64,000 bases of DNA from assembly GCF_018919395.1 (NCBI RefSeq), contig NZ_JAHLME010000003.1, positions 248,001 through 312,000 on the forward strand, given 5' to 3'. Made by a program: the position numbers and the translations under genes. Positions 35,698-43,095 of the stretch are shown piece after piece. Numbering within the stretch: position 1 is the first letter of the stretch; the number at the start of each line of letters is the position of its first letter. Source of the DNA: Geomonas azotofigens. GTDB lineage: Bacteria > Desulfobacterota > Desulfuromonadia > Geobacterales > Geobacteraceae. The notes beneath the pieces were generated by a model. That model searched no databases and had not been told where the DNA came from. It was given only the letters and a program-made list of their open reading frames with translations.

Positions 35698-35725
35698 GGC
35701 GATGCCTGCTGGGCATCGCCTTTTT
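35698..35725 (+). terminator. Rho-independent terminator
   Basis: Stem GGCGATGCC / GGCATCGCC with a short loop and TTTTT. It ends the GPERR transcript or an unrecognised small RNA starting near 35.6 kb. Confidence 0.85.
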
Positions 35726-35983
35726 GTTTCAACGGTAAGGCTGGGTTGGATTTCGCGGCCTTGCCGCGGATGGCCAGTATGAGGAAACCGGTACAAAAGA
35801 GCATCGTGGGGCGGTTGCAGGGCCCGGATGGGAGCGGTGGAGGCGGGCCAGGCGTTGATTCCAAGTACTGGCGGGGCGACTATGTACTACAGGTGTGTGC
35901 TGAAGTCGAAGCTGTTCAGAACCCCCGGGCCCAGGAACAGTACATGTGTCGGCTGAGGGGGAACGCGTTGTCTGTGCATAAAA

Positions 35984-36018
35984 GATAAGGGCGTGGCAGA
36001 AGAAGCAACGCCCTTATC
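35984..36018 (-). terminator. Terminator of the PEP-CTERM gene
   Basis: An 11-bp stem GATAAGGGCGT / ACGCCCTTATC, followed on the minus strand by TTTTAT. It lies 86 bases past the PEP-CTERM stop. Confidence 0.75.
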
Positions 36019-36103
36019 CTATCAATCGTCTTGACATCATCCGTCCTCATGCAGATTGTGCAGAACGTGCAAGTCCGAGCATATCGACGACAATTGCATG
36101 TAA

Positions 36104-36760
36104 TTACGCTTCTTTGTTCATGCGGCGCTTCCCGAAGACGGCCAGTCCCAGCATGCCAACCCCAAGCAGCATCACCGTTCCAGGCTCAGGAACCGGCGGC
36201 GTTTCCTTCAGGTATGAGAAATCGATCTGTTTTACCTCTTTGAAACTTTCGTCTTCAGTGGTGAAGATCATAACTGATTTCAGCCAGTCACCATCGTTCG
36301 AAACGACACCGATTCTGCCGATGTCGGCGTTCGCTTTGAATTCGCCATATTCGAAATCCCACACCACGTCGAAGGCGTCCAGCACTTTGACATATATGAA
36401 ACCATCTTGGACCAGCTGTGCCCTGAACGAAAAATCGCCGTATTTGGTGTCATCCGCAGGTGTAAAGGTCAGGGCCGTGAGCAGACCCTCTTTTATTGGT
36501 TTGATGTTGGCGTAGCCACTCCCGGTGTCTACAGTGCCGGTTGTGGATACATCTATTATTGTACCCTTATCAGGATCATTCGATCCGACACTACCGGAGA
36601 AAAGGCTGACGTCCTTGTTAGCATCGATGATGTAAAATTTTTCACCGCCAGGATCAGTATCTTTTACAAAAGAATACGCATGCACACTAGCAGCACCCAC
36701 AAGTAAGTTAAGCACGAAGAGGATAGCGACATACTTGGTAACTTTAGCCAATGTTTTCAT
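36104..36760 (-). CDS. PEP-CTERM sorting-domain protein
   Basis: A 218-residue exported protein with a signal peptide (1-28, cleavage after VHA). The C-terminus is a classic PEP-CTERM tail: V-P-E-P-G-T, then a hydrophobic helix MLLGVGMLGLAVFG and the basic end KRRMNKEA. The middle is strand-rich and Asp/Gly-rich, with no known domain. It is a predicted substrate of exosortase A (xrtA, 56241-57071), which recognises such tails. Base composition is AT-richer than the neighbours. The upstream region has a sigma-54-like promoter and the 17-bp motif. Confidence 0.88.
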   Translation of the reverse strand: MKTLAKVTKYVAILFVLNLLVGAASVHAYSFVKDTDPGGEKFYIIDANKDVSLFSGSVGSNDPDKGTIIDVSTTGTVDTGSGYANIKPIKEGLLTALTFTPADDTKYGDFSFRAQLVQDGFIYVKVLDAFDVVWDFEYGEFKANADIGRIGVVSNDGDWLKSVMIFTTEDESFKEVKQIDFSYLKETPPVPEPGTVMLLGVGMLGLAVFGKRRMNKEA

Positions 36761-36825
36761 ACACTCCTCCTTATAGTTTTCTTCTCTCCTGTTGTATCAA
36801 TGCCCCGGACTTATATACCGGAATA

Positions 36826-36841
36826 TGCAGTAAGGGTGCCG
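36826..36841 (-). promoter_or_regulatory. Sigma-54-like promoter of the PEP-CTERM gene
   Basis: On the minus strand CGGCAC-N5-CTGCA, against the -24/-12 consensus TGGCAC-N5-TTGCW. GG and GC are present at exact 10-base spacing. The start codon lies 66 bases downstream. Confidence 0.6.
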
Positions 36842-36888
36842 CTTGTAATGTGTTGTTATCTTTACAGAAAAATAGACGCGATTTTTTG

Positions 36889-36905
36889 TGTAAAGTAAAT
36901 CGACA
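36889..36905 (+). promoter_or_regulatory. 17-bp motif TGTAAAG-N5-CGACA, copy A
   Basis: TGTAAAGTAAATCGACA, 48 bases upstream of the -24 element. Position and repetition suggest a binding site for a sigma-54 enhancer-binding activator (PrsR would be the expected one in XrtA systems). Confidence 0.6.
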
Positions 36906-36975
36906 AGAAATGGTTCCCGAAAAGGGGAGGAGCGACCCACCAAACTGCTCAGTGGAGGCCGGATTTCTCAGTGGA

Positions 36976-37022
36976 GGCGGGCCTTCGGAGCTTACGGGCG
37001 GTAACGGCTAAGGAGGCCCGCC
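36976..37022. repeat. Nested hairpin
   Basis: Outer stem GGCGGGCCT / AGGCCCGCC (9 bp) enclosing an inner TTAC-GGGCG-GTAA hairpin flanked by AGC/GCT. No T-run, so it is not a simple terminator. Confidence 0.5.
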
Positions 37023-37026
37023 CGAG

Positions 37027-37043
37027 TGTAAAGAAGGCCGACA
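37027..37043 (+). promoter_or_regulatory. 17-bp motif TGTAAAG-N5-CGACA, copy B
   Basis: TGTAAAGAAGGCCGACA, in the same orientation as copy A and 138 bases further upstream. It lies between the end of the CAAX-like gene and the PEP-CTERM promoter. Confidence 0.55.
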
Positions 37044-37131
37044 AGGCTTTCGGGTCTCTCCTGTTGTCGGGGGCAGGACCAACCGATGCCTTGCCGATTT
37101 CTTGAATTGTCATGATTCACGGGAGAGTTGG

Positions 37132-37845
37132 CTACCAGAGGTACCACTTGCCGGTTGCCAGGACGTAGCAGGCGAGGGCGAGGTTCGTGACGGCATGGGC
37201 GAGGACACAGAGGATGATGCTGCGGGTCCGGTAACAGATGATGTTGTAGATGGCGCCGGCCGCCATGCCGGCGACGATCAGGTGGTGTTCCAGTCCGAAA
37301 AGGACCGTGGTGAACAGGAAGGAGGGCCAACTGAAGTCACCGATCCGCACCGACCAGAATCGTGGGCGAATGAGGTAACGCAGCAGGAACGAGCGCCAGA
37401 AAAGTTCCTCCATGACCGGGACGACGAGCACGGCTCCAACGACGCGCAGGCCGGTCATCACGACTCGCACCGCTCCCTCGGGCAGAAGCGCCGGCGCGAA
37501 AGGGGGGGGGGGTGGGGCCACCTGGACGGTCCAGGTGATGGATATCCAGACGACGAAGGTGACCACCCCGGCGAGCACGACCGCGGCGCTCCTTTTCAGG
37601 TCGCGCAGGTCTTCCAGGCGCAGTTCAAGGTACTTGTCGCGGCAGACGACAAGGAGCGCCGCCACGGAAAGAATCTTGACCGGGTACAGGTAAAGGTGTG
37701 CCGCGGGGGGGATCAGCAGCGCACCCGCCTGCTGTAGCACGCCCAGCGCCTCCTGAATGGCGATGAACCCCATGTACAGCGCGAAGGGGAGGACGCGGCA
37801 GACCGCCTCTCCGTTAAACCGTGTCTGGGGCTGGGCGTGGACCAT
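37132..37845 (-). CDS. Exosortase-associated CAAX-protease-like membrane protein (TIGR03008-like)
   Basis: A 237-residue membrane protein with about seven hydrophobic segments. The CPBP/ABI catalytic motifs are present: EELFWRSFLLR (motif 1), FGLEHH (motif 2) and HAVTNLALA (motif 3). Its N-terminal layout fits the CAAX-related family that co-occurs with PEP-CTERM/exosortase systems. It may process PEP-CTERM proteins after exosortase cleavage or act in maturation; this is not established. It is encoded between the first PEP-CTERM gene and the FemAB operon, transcribed leftward. Confidence 0.78.
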   Translation of the reverse strand: MVHAQPQTRFNGEAVCRVLPFALYMGFIAIQEALGVLQQAGALLIPPAAHLYLYPVKILSVAALLVVCRDKYLELRLEDLRDLKRSAAVVLAGVVTFVVWISITWTVQVAPPPPPFAPALLPEGAVRVVMTGLRVVGAVLVVPVMEELFWRSFLLRYLIRPRFWSVRIGDFSWPSFLFTTVLFGLEHHLIVAGMAAGAIYNIICYRTRSIILCVLAHAVTNLALACYVLATGKWYLW

Positions 37846-38176
37846 GGTTCTCCCTTTGAGCGAGGTTTCGGCCGGAGCGCGGGAGTAATTTTAGCAGGGA
37901 CAGGAAGAAATGAAAGCGCAAATGTAAACAGTGGCTTACTATGTTATGACAATAATAAATAATTAATCTATCTCGTGCAAATACTGCGCTGTATTTGATA
38001 GATACAACCCGACCGCGGCTCTCTCATTGGCGAATATAAATAGTAGTTTAGTTAACTTGATCTTAGCAAGCTTCATTGTAGACTTTACACCATCAACCAG
38101 CAAACGTTTCCGAGACAACCGGCCCATGTCCCCGAGAGTGTACCCTTAGGCGCAGGTCCTATCACGGCAAGAGGCA
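37846..38176. other. AT-rich divergent promoter region
   Basis: About 330 bases between the CAAX-like gene and the FemAB operon. The centre (about 37920-38100) is markedly AT-rich. A CTTTACA half-site of the 17-bp motif is at 38083-38089. No clear sigma-54 or sigma-70 promoter could be assigned. Confidence 0.5.
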
Positions 38177-39262
38177 ATGAGCGAGCTGTCCGTCACCGTC
38201 ATCGATACCCCGGAGAAACTGCAAGGGCTGGCACCTCGGTGGAACGAACTGCTCGCAGAGTCGGTGGCCTCCGGTGTGTTCCTGACCTGGGAGTGGATCA
38301 CGGCGTGGCTTGGCTGCTGCCTCGGAGAGAGGCGCGAGCTCTTCATCCTCTGCTTCACGGAGCGGGGCCGGCCGGCCGGGGTCGCTCCCTTTTACCGGGA
38401 GCGGGGGCGAGGGACGTTCGGAGTGCGCACCATCCGTTTTTTGGGGGCGCCGGAGGGGGGGAGCGACTACCTCGACGTGGTCTGCCGCAGGGGATGCGAG
38501 GACCAGGTGGCCGACGCGCTGTACCGGTTCCTCATGGGGCAGGGGAGGGGGGAGTGGGACCTGCTGCACCTGCAGGACATCCCCGCAGACTCGATTTTCC
38601 TGCTCCGTTTCCTCGAGCGGGTGGACGAGGCAGGACAGTACCTTGAGCTCGCTCCCGGTGCGTTCTGCCCCGCGCTGGAGTTGGGGGAGAGCCGGGAGGA
38701 CGGGTGGCCGCGAGCGGCTTCCAACGGCTGCCGGAGAAAGTACCAGAAGGAGCTCGCCCTGCTGGAGAGGGAGGGGGAGGTGGTTCACCTGGTGGAGGAA
38801 AACGCCGGGGCGGCGTCGCTGGAGCGCTTCTTCCGCCTCTACGGGGCTGCCTGCGGCAGGCCCGGCGCGAGACTCCTCTCCCTGCTTCAGGGGTACCTGG
38901 AGCGCGGCGGTTCTTCGGCGGGACTCAGGGTCGACACCCTGGCCTGCCAGGGGAAGGAGATCGCCTCCCTGCTCCACTTCCGTTACCGGGACTCCCTGTT
39001 CCTGTACCTGGTGGCGGTGGACAAGACGTTCAACCCCAAGGTCAGCGTCGGGCACGTGCTTCTTGGCAAGTGCATCCTTGACGCGGGGCAAAACGGGTAC
39101 CGGCGCTACGATTTTCTCAAGGGGGCCGAGCCGTACAAGTTCCACTGGGCCGCCGGCGGGCGCCGCAGCCTCCAGGTCAGGTTGTGGCGCAAGACCCCCA
39201 GGGGGGTCGCCGCGGCCTTTGTGAGGATGGCCCGCCAGGCGGGAAAGCTGCTCCTTAGGTAG
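38177..39262 (+). CDS. FemAB/GNAT-like acyltransferase (Acetyltransf_6 type)
   Basis: A 361-residue protein built like the CelD/BcsL and FemAB group: an N-terminal half (LAPRWNELLAESVASGVFLTWEWITAWLGCC; RGRPAGVAPFYRE) and a C-terminal GNAT half (LRVDTLACQGKEIASLLHFRYRDSLFLYLVAVDKTF...GHVLLGKCILDAGQNGYRRYDFLKGAEPYKFHWA). The D-F-L-K-G-x-E-P-Y-K motif is typical. Such enzymes transfer an acyl or aminoacyl group to a glycan or lipid-linked sugar. First gene of a four-gene run ending in a deacetylase, next to the XrtA operon. Substrate unknown. Confidence 0.78.
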   Translation: MSELSVTVIDTPEKLQGLAPRWNELLAESVASGVFLTWEWITAWLGCCLGERRELFILCFTERGRPAGVAPFYRERGRGTFGVRTIRFLGAPEGGSDYLDVVCRRGCEDQVADALYRFLMGQGRGEWDLLHLQDIPADSIFLLRFLERVDEAGQYLELAPGAFCPALELGESREDGWPRAASNGCRRKYQKELALLEREGEVVHLVEENAGAASLERFFRLYGAACGRPGARLLSLLQGYLERGGSSAGLRVDTLACQGKEIASLLHFRYRDSLFLYLVAVDKTFNPKVSVGHVLLGKCILDAGQNGYRRYDFLKGAEPYKFHWAAGGRRSLQVRLWRKTPRGVAAAFVRMARQAGKLLLR

Positions 39263-39281
39263 GGAGCGTGGAGGAGACGTC

Positions 39282-39803
39282 ATGCAAGGGGGCGGCAAGT
39301 GCCAGTTGCAGGTGGTGTACCACTCGGGCGGTCCCCTCACCCTTTCCGACAGGGTGAGGACCTTCGTGCTGCGTCTGAACAGCGCGCTTAAACGGCGCCT
39401 GGTGCACCACTTCAGCGCTATGGAGCAGGCGAGCGCGGCGGGGGCGTGCGCCATAAACCGGGCCGCGAACCGCCTGCTTTCCTCCCCGGGCGCCTGCTAC
39501 CAGCCTGGGGACCAGGTCGAGGTGCTCACCATGGAGGAGATCCGGCGCACCCTGGACGGCAACGGCTGCTGCGGCAGGCTGCAGTTCATGCCCGGGATGG
39601 CGCGTTTCGCGGGGACTCGGTGCACGGTCTTGAAGCCGGTGCGGACCATGTTCGATGAGCGTGCCTGGAAGATGGTCCGGGTGAAGGACACGGTGGTGCT
39701 GCGGGACGTGATCTGCGACGGTGCGGGGCTCTACGACAAGGAGGGGTGCGACCGCTGCTGCTACTACTTCTGGAAGACCGATTGGCTGCGCAAGGTGCGC
39801 TGA
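39282..39803 (+). CDS. Unknown Cys-rich protein between two FemAB-like genes
   Basis: A 173-residue cytoplasmic protein with no signal or membrane segment. The N-terminal helix region (TLSDRVRTFVLRLNSALKRRL) is followed by a strand-rich part with an SH3-like start Y-Q-P-G-D-Q-V-E-V-L-T-M-E-E-I-R-R-T-L-D and conserved-looking cysteines: G-N-G-C-C-G, T-R-C-T-V-L, and D-K-E-G-C-D-R-C-C-Y-Y-F-W-K-T-D-W-L-R-K-V. The C-terminal C-x2-C-C could bind metal. No family is recognised. It lies 19 bases after the first FemAB-like gene and 2 bases before the second, so it is in the same operon. Confidence 0.65.
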   Translation: MQGGGKCQLQVVYHSGGPLTLSDRVRTFVLRLNSALKRRLVHHFSAMEQASAAGACAINRAANRLLSSPGACYQPGDQVEVLTMEEIRRTLDGNGCCGRLQFMPGMARFAGTRCTVLKPVRTMFDERAWKMVRVKDTVVLRDVICDGAGLYDKEGCDRCCYYFWKTDWLRKVR

Positions 39804-39805
39804 CC

Positions 39806-40993
39806 ATGGCCAAGGACTCCACCCCACTCACCGTCTCGCTTGCCGACGGCTGGGAGGCGACGGCCTACCGGCAGTGGTCCTTCCCGCGGGAGTTGGCCGA
39901 GCGCTGGGACGACCTCGCGCAGGCCTACGGCGACCTCGGTGTTTTCCTCACCTTCGAGAGCTTCTCCTGCTGGTGGCACTCCTTCGGCGGCGCCGCACGC
40001 CCCCTGGTGACGGTCCTTGCCAGGGACGGAGAGGTGAAGGGGATCTTCCCCTGCCGACTGGTCACCGACGGCAAGGGGAGGAGCAGCGGGATCCGCTCCC
40101 TCGCCAACAGCGAGACCCACTGTTTCGATTTCCTGGTGGCCGAAGAGGAGCGCAGGGCGGCGCTGACCGGCTTTCTCCTCGCAGCGGCGCGGCTTTTTCC
40201 GGGCGAGACCATCACGATCGACAAGCTCCCCGCGGCCGGACCGAACACGCCCCCCCTGCTGGAGCTTCTGTCGTTAAGAAGCGGGTGCTCGCAGCACGGC
40301 TTTCACCCCAGCGCCCCCTTCCTGGAGGTGCCGCGAAGCGAGGCGGAGCTTTTGGCGCGCCTGTCGGGCAGGGTGCAGAAATCGCTGAAGCAAAGCCGGA
40401 AACGCGCGGCCCGGGAGGGGGGGGTGCTGCTGCAGGCGGTGACCGGCGGCGAATCCCTCGACGCCACCCTTTCCGAGATGTTCGAGGCCGAGTACCGCAG
40501 CTGGAAGGGGGAGGCGGGGACGGCGATCAAGTGCCGGCATGACGCGGAGAGCTACTACCGCGCCCTGGCCCGGTGGGCCGCAGAGAGCGGGTCGCTGGTG
40601 CTGTTTCTGCTCAGGCTGGACCAGCGCGTCACCGCGGCCTGCTTCTGCCTGGCCCGGGGTGGCACCATCTTCATCCTGAAGACCGGCTATGACAAGCAGT
40701 ACCGTCAGTTCACCCCTGGGCTTTTGCTGCTGGCCGAGGTGCTCACCTGGTGCCGGGAGACGGGAGGTTACCAGCTCTGTGACCTGCGCGGGGTCTGCGA
40801 GCCCTGGAAGATGGAGTGGACCGACCGGACCGGGGCGAGCGGGACGGTCAGGATCTTTCCCGCCTCGTTTTCCGGCACGCTCAGCTACCTGACCAGTTAC
40901 GGCTGGAAGGAGTTCCTGAAAAAGTTACCCCCGGTCCGCTACGGCCTCAACCGGGTCAGGCGTAAGGGCGCCTCCGCCGCGGCCGTGCCCTGA
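39806..40993 (+). CDS. Second FemAB/GNAT-like acyltransferase
   Basis: A 395-residue protein of the same class: N-terminal half (YRQWSFPRELAERWDDLAQAYGDLGVFLTFESFSCWW; VKGIFPCRL) and C-terminal half (FLLRLDQRVTAACFCLARGGTIFILKTGYDKQYRQFTPGLLLLAE; LCDLRGVCEPWKMEWT). D-L-R-G-V-x-E-P-W-K-M-E-W takes the place of the D-F-L-K-G motif of the first copy. It starts 2 bases after the unknown protein, without a strong own ribosome site, suggesting coupling. It shares only the fold with the first copy, so it is not a recent tandem duplicate. Confidence 0.76.
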   Translation: MAKDSTPLTVSLADGWEATAYRQWSFPRELAERWDDLAQAYGDLGVFLTFESFSCWWHSFGGAARPLVTVLARDGEVKGIFPCRLVTDGKGRSSGIRSLANSETHCFDFLVAEEERRAALTGFLLAAARLFPGETITIDKLPAAGPNTPPLLELLSLRSGCSQHGFHPSAPFLEVPRSEAELLARLSGRVQKSLKQSRKRAAREGGVLLQAVTGGESLDATLSEMFEAEYRSWKGEAGTAIKCRHDAESYYRALARWAAESGSLVLFLLRLDQRVTAACFCLARGGTIFILKTGYDKQYRQFTPGLLLLAEVLTWCRETGGYQLCDLRGVCEPWKMEWTDRTGASGTVRIFPASFSGTLSYLTSYGWKEFLKKLPPVRYGLNRVRRKGASAAAVP

Positions 40994-41042
40994 TGTTTTT
41001 CCTGGTTGTCGTAACTGCTGGGCCCCGAAGGGGAGGTGGATC

Positions 41043-42173
41043 ATGGTGCTGGTCATCACCATCGACACGGAAGAGGATAACTGGGGCGGTTACACGGACC
41101 GGAACTACTCGCTGGAGAACCTGAAGCGCATCCACGACCTTCAAGGCCTCTTCGACCGCTACGGCGTGCGCCCCACCTATCTGATCAACTACCCGGTCGC
41201 CACCGACCCGCTGGCGATAGAACTTTTCTCCGACCTTTTGGACCGAGGCAGGTGCGAGGTCGGCATGCACTGCCACCCCTGGAACACCCCGCCCTTCGAG
41301 GAGCCGCTCTGCTCCTTCAACAGCATGCTGTGCAACCTCCCCGAGGAACTGCAGTTCCGCAAGCTCGAGACGCTCAGAAACGCCATCCGTGACAACCTCG
41401 GCATCGCCCCGGCATCGTTTCGAGCCGGGCGCTGGGCCTTTGGCAGCGCCACTGCACGCTCGATCCAAAAGCTAGGCCTCAGGATAGACACCTCGGTCAC
41501 CTCCTATACCAGCTGGACCGACTCCAACGGCGTCGACTATAGCAGGGTCCCACCCCATCCCTACCGTTTCTCCCCCGGGGATATCTTTCTCAGCGACGAC
41601 AGCGGCGAGCTCCTGCAGTTCCCGGCCTCGGTCGGCTTCCTGCAGCACGATTTCGAGATCTGCCGCCGCGCGCACGAACTGCTGAAGAAGCAGCCACTCA
41701 AGAAATTGCGCCTGTGCGGCATCCTGGACCGGTTGAGGCTGTTGAACAAGGTGGCGCTTTCCCCCGAGACCGCCACGGGGGCCATGATGGTCAAGCTGGC
41801 CGAGCGTTTCCGGGCCCTGCGCATCGGCTACCTGAACCTGTTCTTCCACTCGAACACGCTGGTCAAGGGGCTTTCCCCCTTCAACAAGCGCGACGGCGAT
41901 ACCGAGCGTTTCTTCCACAGCCTGGAAGAGTTCCTTTGCTACGCCCGGGATACCGGGATCGAGTGCTGCACCCTGAAGGAGGTTCGCCTGGGCGACTTCT
42001 GCCCCTGCGGCAGGGAGCTGCAGGAGTGCCGGAGCGCCTCGCGGCTCCTTTTGGACGGGACCATGCCCGGCATCTTCGACACCGACAGCGTCGGCGCCCG
42101 TGCGGCGCGGGGAGGGGGCGCCGGGGACCACTCCCCGGCGCCCTGGGACCTGCCGCGCCGCGGCGGGAGGTAG
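41043..42173 (+). CDS. Polysaccharide deacetylase-like protein (CE4/NodB fold)
   Basis: A 376-residue protein. NodB-type motifs are visible: VITIDTEEDNW (motif 1, Asp), EVGMHCHPWNTPP (motif 2, H-x-H-P-W in place of H-x3-H) and FRAGRWAFG (motif 3). The pattern resembles the WalW-like branch of CE4. Residues 220-376 have no recognised domain; a C-x-C-G cluster (DFCPCGREL) lies near 315. AGGGGAGG precedes the ATG. It probably removes acetyl groups from an exopolysaccharide or its lipid-linked precursor. Last gene of the accessory operon; no signal peptide, so cytoplasmic. Confidence 0.75.
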   Translation: MVLVITIDTEEDNWGGYTDRNYSLENLKRIHDLQGLFDRYGVRPTYLINYPVATDPLAIELFSDLLDRGRCEVGMHCHPWNTPPFEEPLCSFNSMLCNLPEELQFRKLETLRNAIRDNLGIAPASFRAGRWAFGSATARSIQKLGLRIDTSVTSYTSWTDSNGVDYSRVPPHPYRFSPGDIFLSDDSGELLQFPASVGFLQHDFEICRRAHELLKKQPLKKLRLCGILDRLRLLNKVALSPETATGAMMVKLAERFRALRIGYLNLFFHSNTLVKGLSPFNKRDGDTERFFHSLEEFLCYARDTGIECCTLKEVRLGDFCPCGRELQECRSASRLLLDGTMPGIFDTDSVGARAARGGGAGDHSPAPWDLPRRGGR

Positions 42174-42214
42174 GGCGTGTCACTCCTGTCCGCTGCTGTC
42201 GTCGCCCGGATGTG

Positions 42215-42973
42215 TCAGGCGTTTTTGCGCCGCTTGCCGTAGATGGCCAGGCCGAGGAAGCCCGTGCCCAGAAGGAGCATGGTCCCCGGCTCCGGAACCG
42301 GCGCGACCGATTCCACCATGAGCACCAGGTCGTTGTAGTCCCGGTCGCCGCCGCCATAGGTGTCCTCGAAACCGAACACGTACTCGTTGGGGAGCCACGG
42401 GGTATAGGCCGGACTGCCGGGAAGGCACACCTCTCCCCCTTGGCTCGCGTAGGCCACCATGTGGTCGAACCCGTCGCCGTTGCGGGTGGTGTCGCTGTAG
42501 AAGATATTGGCGCCGTTGTCGAAGTAAAAGCCGAATACGTTGGAGTCGAAGCGGTGGTCGGTGAAGGTTTTGCGCGCGTAGTCGGCGACGGTCAAGGTGA
42601 GGTCCGGGTCGAAACTGAAGGAAACCCTGGTGCCCGCTCCGGCTCTCCCGCTGAAGAGTTCGGCCCTGTTGTTGACGTTGCTCGCGTCGTAGATCCCGAA
42701 GCTGTTCACGTCGGCGTTGCCGGCGATCTCGAGGATCATGGTCGCCGACGACGTGCCGCATCCCCCGGTGGTCCACAGGGCGTCCTTCCGGTCCGACATG
42801 TAGTCGGTGAAGGCGTTGACGCGGCTTACGCCTCCCGCCGTGATGCCGTCGAGGATCTGCTGCATGTTGAATTCAGAGCCGTCTCCCCCCCCTGAGGGGT
42901 TGATGGCAGTTGCGGTCGCGCTGTTCGCTGCCAAACAGAGCACCGCGGCAAGTGTTGCTGCTAGTCGTTTCAT
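42215..42973 (-). CDS. PEP-CTERM protein with DUF4114 domain
   Basis: A 252-residue exported protein: signal peptide 1-23 (LAATLAAVLCLAANSATATA). A DUF4114 core is near 190-225: Y-V-F-G-F-E-D-T-Y-G-G-G-D-R-D-Y-N-D-L-V, an Asp-rich turn likely to bind calcium. The C-terminal sorting tail is V-P-E-P-G-T, MLLLGTGFLGLAIYG and KRRKNA. Predicted substrate of exosortase A. AAGGAGG lies 6 bases upstream of ATG. Its promoter looks sigma-54-dependent. DUF4114 PEP-CTERM proteins are thought to be matrix proteins. Confidence 0.9.
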   Translation of the reverse strand: MKRLAATLAAVLCLAANSATATAINPSGGGDGSEFNMQQILDGITAGGVSRVNAFTDYMSDRKDALWTTGGCGTSSATMILEIAGNADVNSFGIYDASNVNNRAELFSGRAGAGTRVSFSFDPDLTLTVADYARKTFTDHRFDSNVFGFYFDNGANIFYSDTTRNGDGFDHMVAYASQGGEVCLPGSPAYTPWLPNEYVFGFEDTYGGGDRDYNDLVLMVESVAPVPEPGTMLLLGTGFLGLAIYGKRRKNA

Positions 42974-43015
42974 CGTTGGCCTCCTTGGTGTGTATTAATT
43001 TGCGTTCGCCAATGA

Positions 43016-43031
43016 AGCAACGGGCGTGCCA
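43016..43031 (-). promoter_or_regulatory. Sigma-54 promoter of the DUF4114/PEP-CTERM gene
   Basis: On the minus strand TGGCAC-GCCCG-TTGCT, a full match to TGGCAC-N5-TTGCW. It lies 43 bases before the start codon. Confidence 0.82.
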
Positions 43032-43095
43032 TGCCCTCCACCGTGCTGAAACTGCGCCGTTTACCACGGCGCGGGTGAGTGGGCCTGGCAGCGGA

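Larger units (their letters stand above)
35584..36103. other. Intergenic region with repeated 17-bp motifs and two hairpins
   Basis: About 520 bases between the GPERR gene and the first PEP-CTERM gene. It holds two relaxed copies of the 17-bp motif in reverse orientation (35594-35610 and 35626-35642), a TGTCGGG-N13-CCCGACA inverted repeat (35626-35652), a terminator (35698-35725) and the PEP-CTERM terminator (35984-36018). An 80-codon open frame at 35746-35988 has no recognisable family and no clear ribosome site; it is not called. Confidence 0.55.
36761..37131. other. Regulatory intergenic region upstream of the PEP-CTERM gene
   Basis: About 370 bases with no gene. It holds a sigma-54-like promoter (36826-36841), exact 17-bp motifs at 36889 and 37027, a CTTTACA half-site at 36860-36866 facing the 36889 copy, a tandem CTCAGTGGAGGC repeat (36948 and 36967, 19-base period) and a nested hairpin (36976-37022). 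Confidence 0.6.

Noticed and set aside
35746-35988. An 80-codon open frame between a terminator and the PEP-CTERM gene
   Set aside because: No clear ribosome site, no family pattern, low-complexity Gly stretch; it is more likely a chance open frame in GC-rich DNA.
36944-36961. CGGCCTCCACTGAGCA as a third sigma-54 promoter
   Set aside because: Only the GG and GC positions match; the rest of both elements differs.
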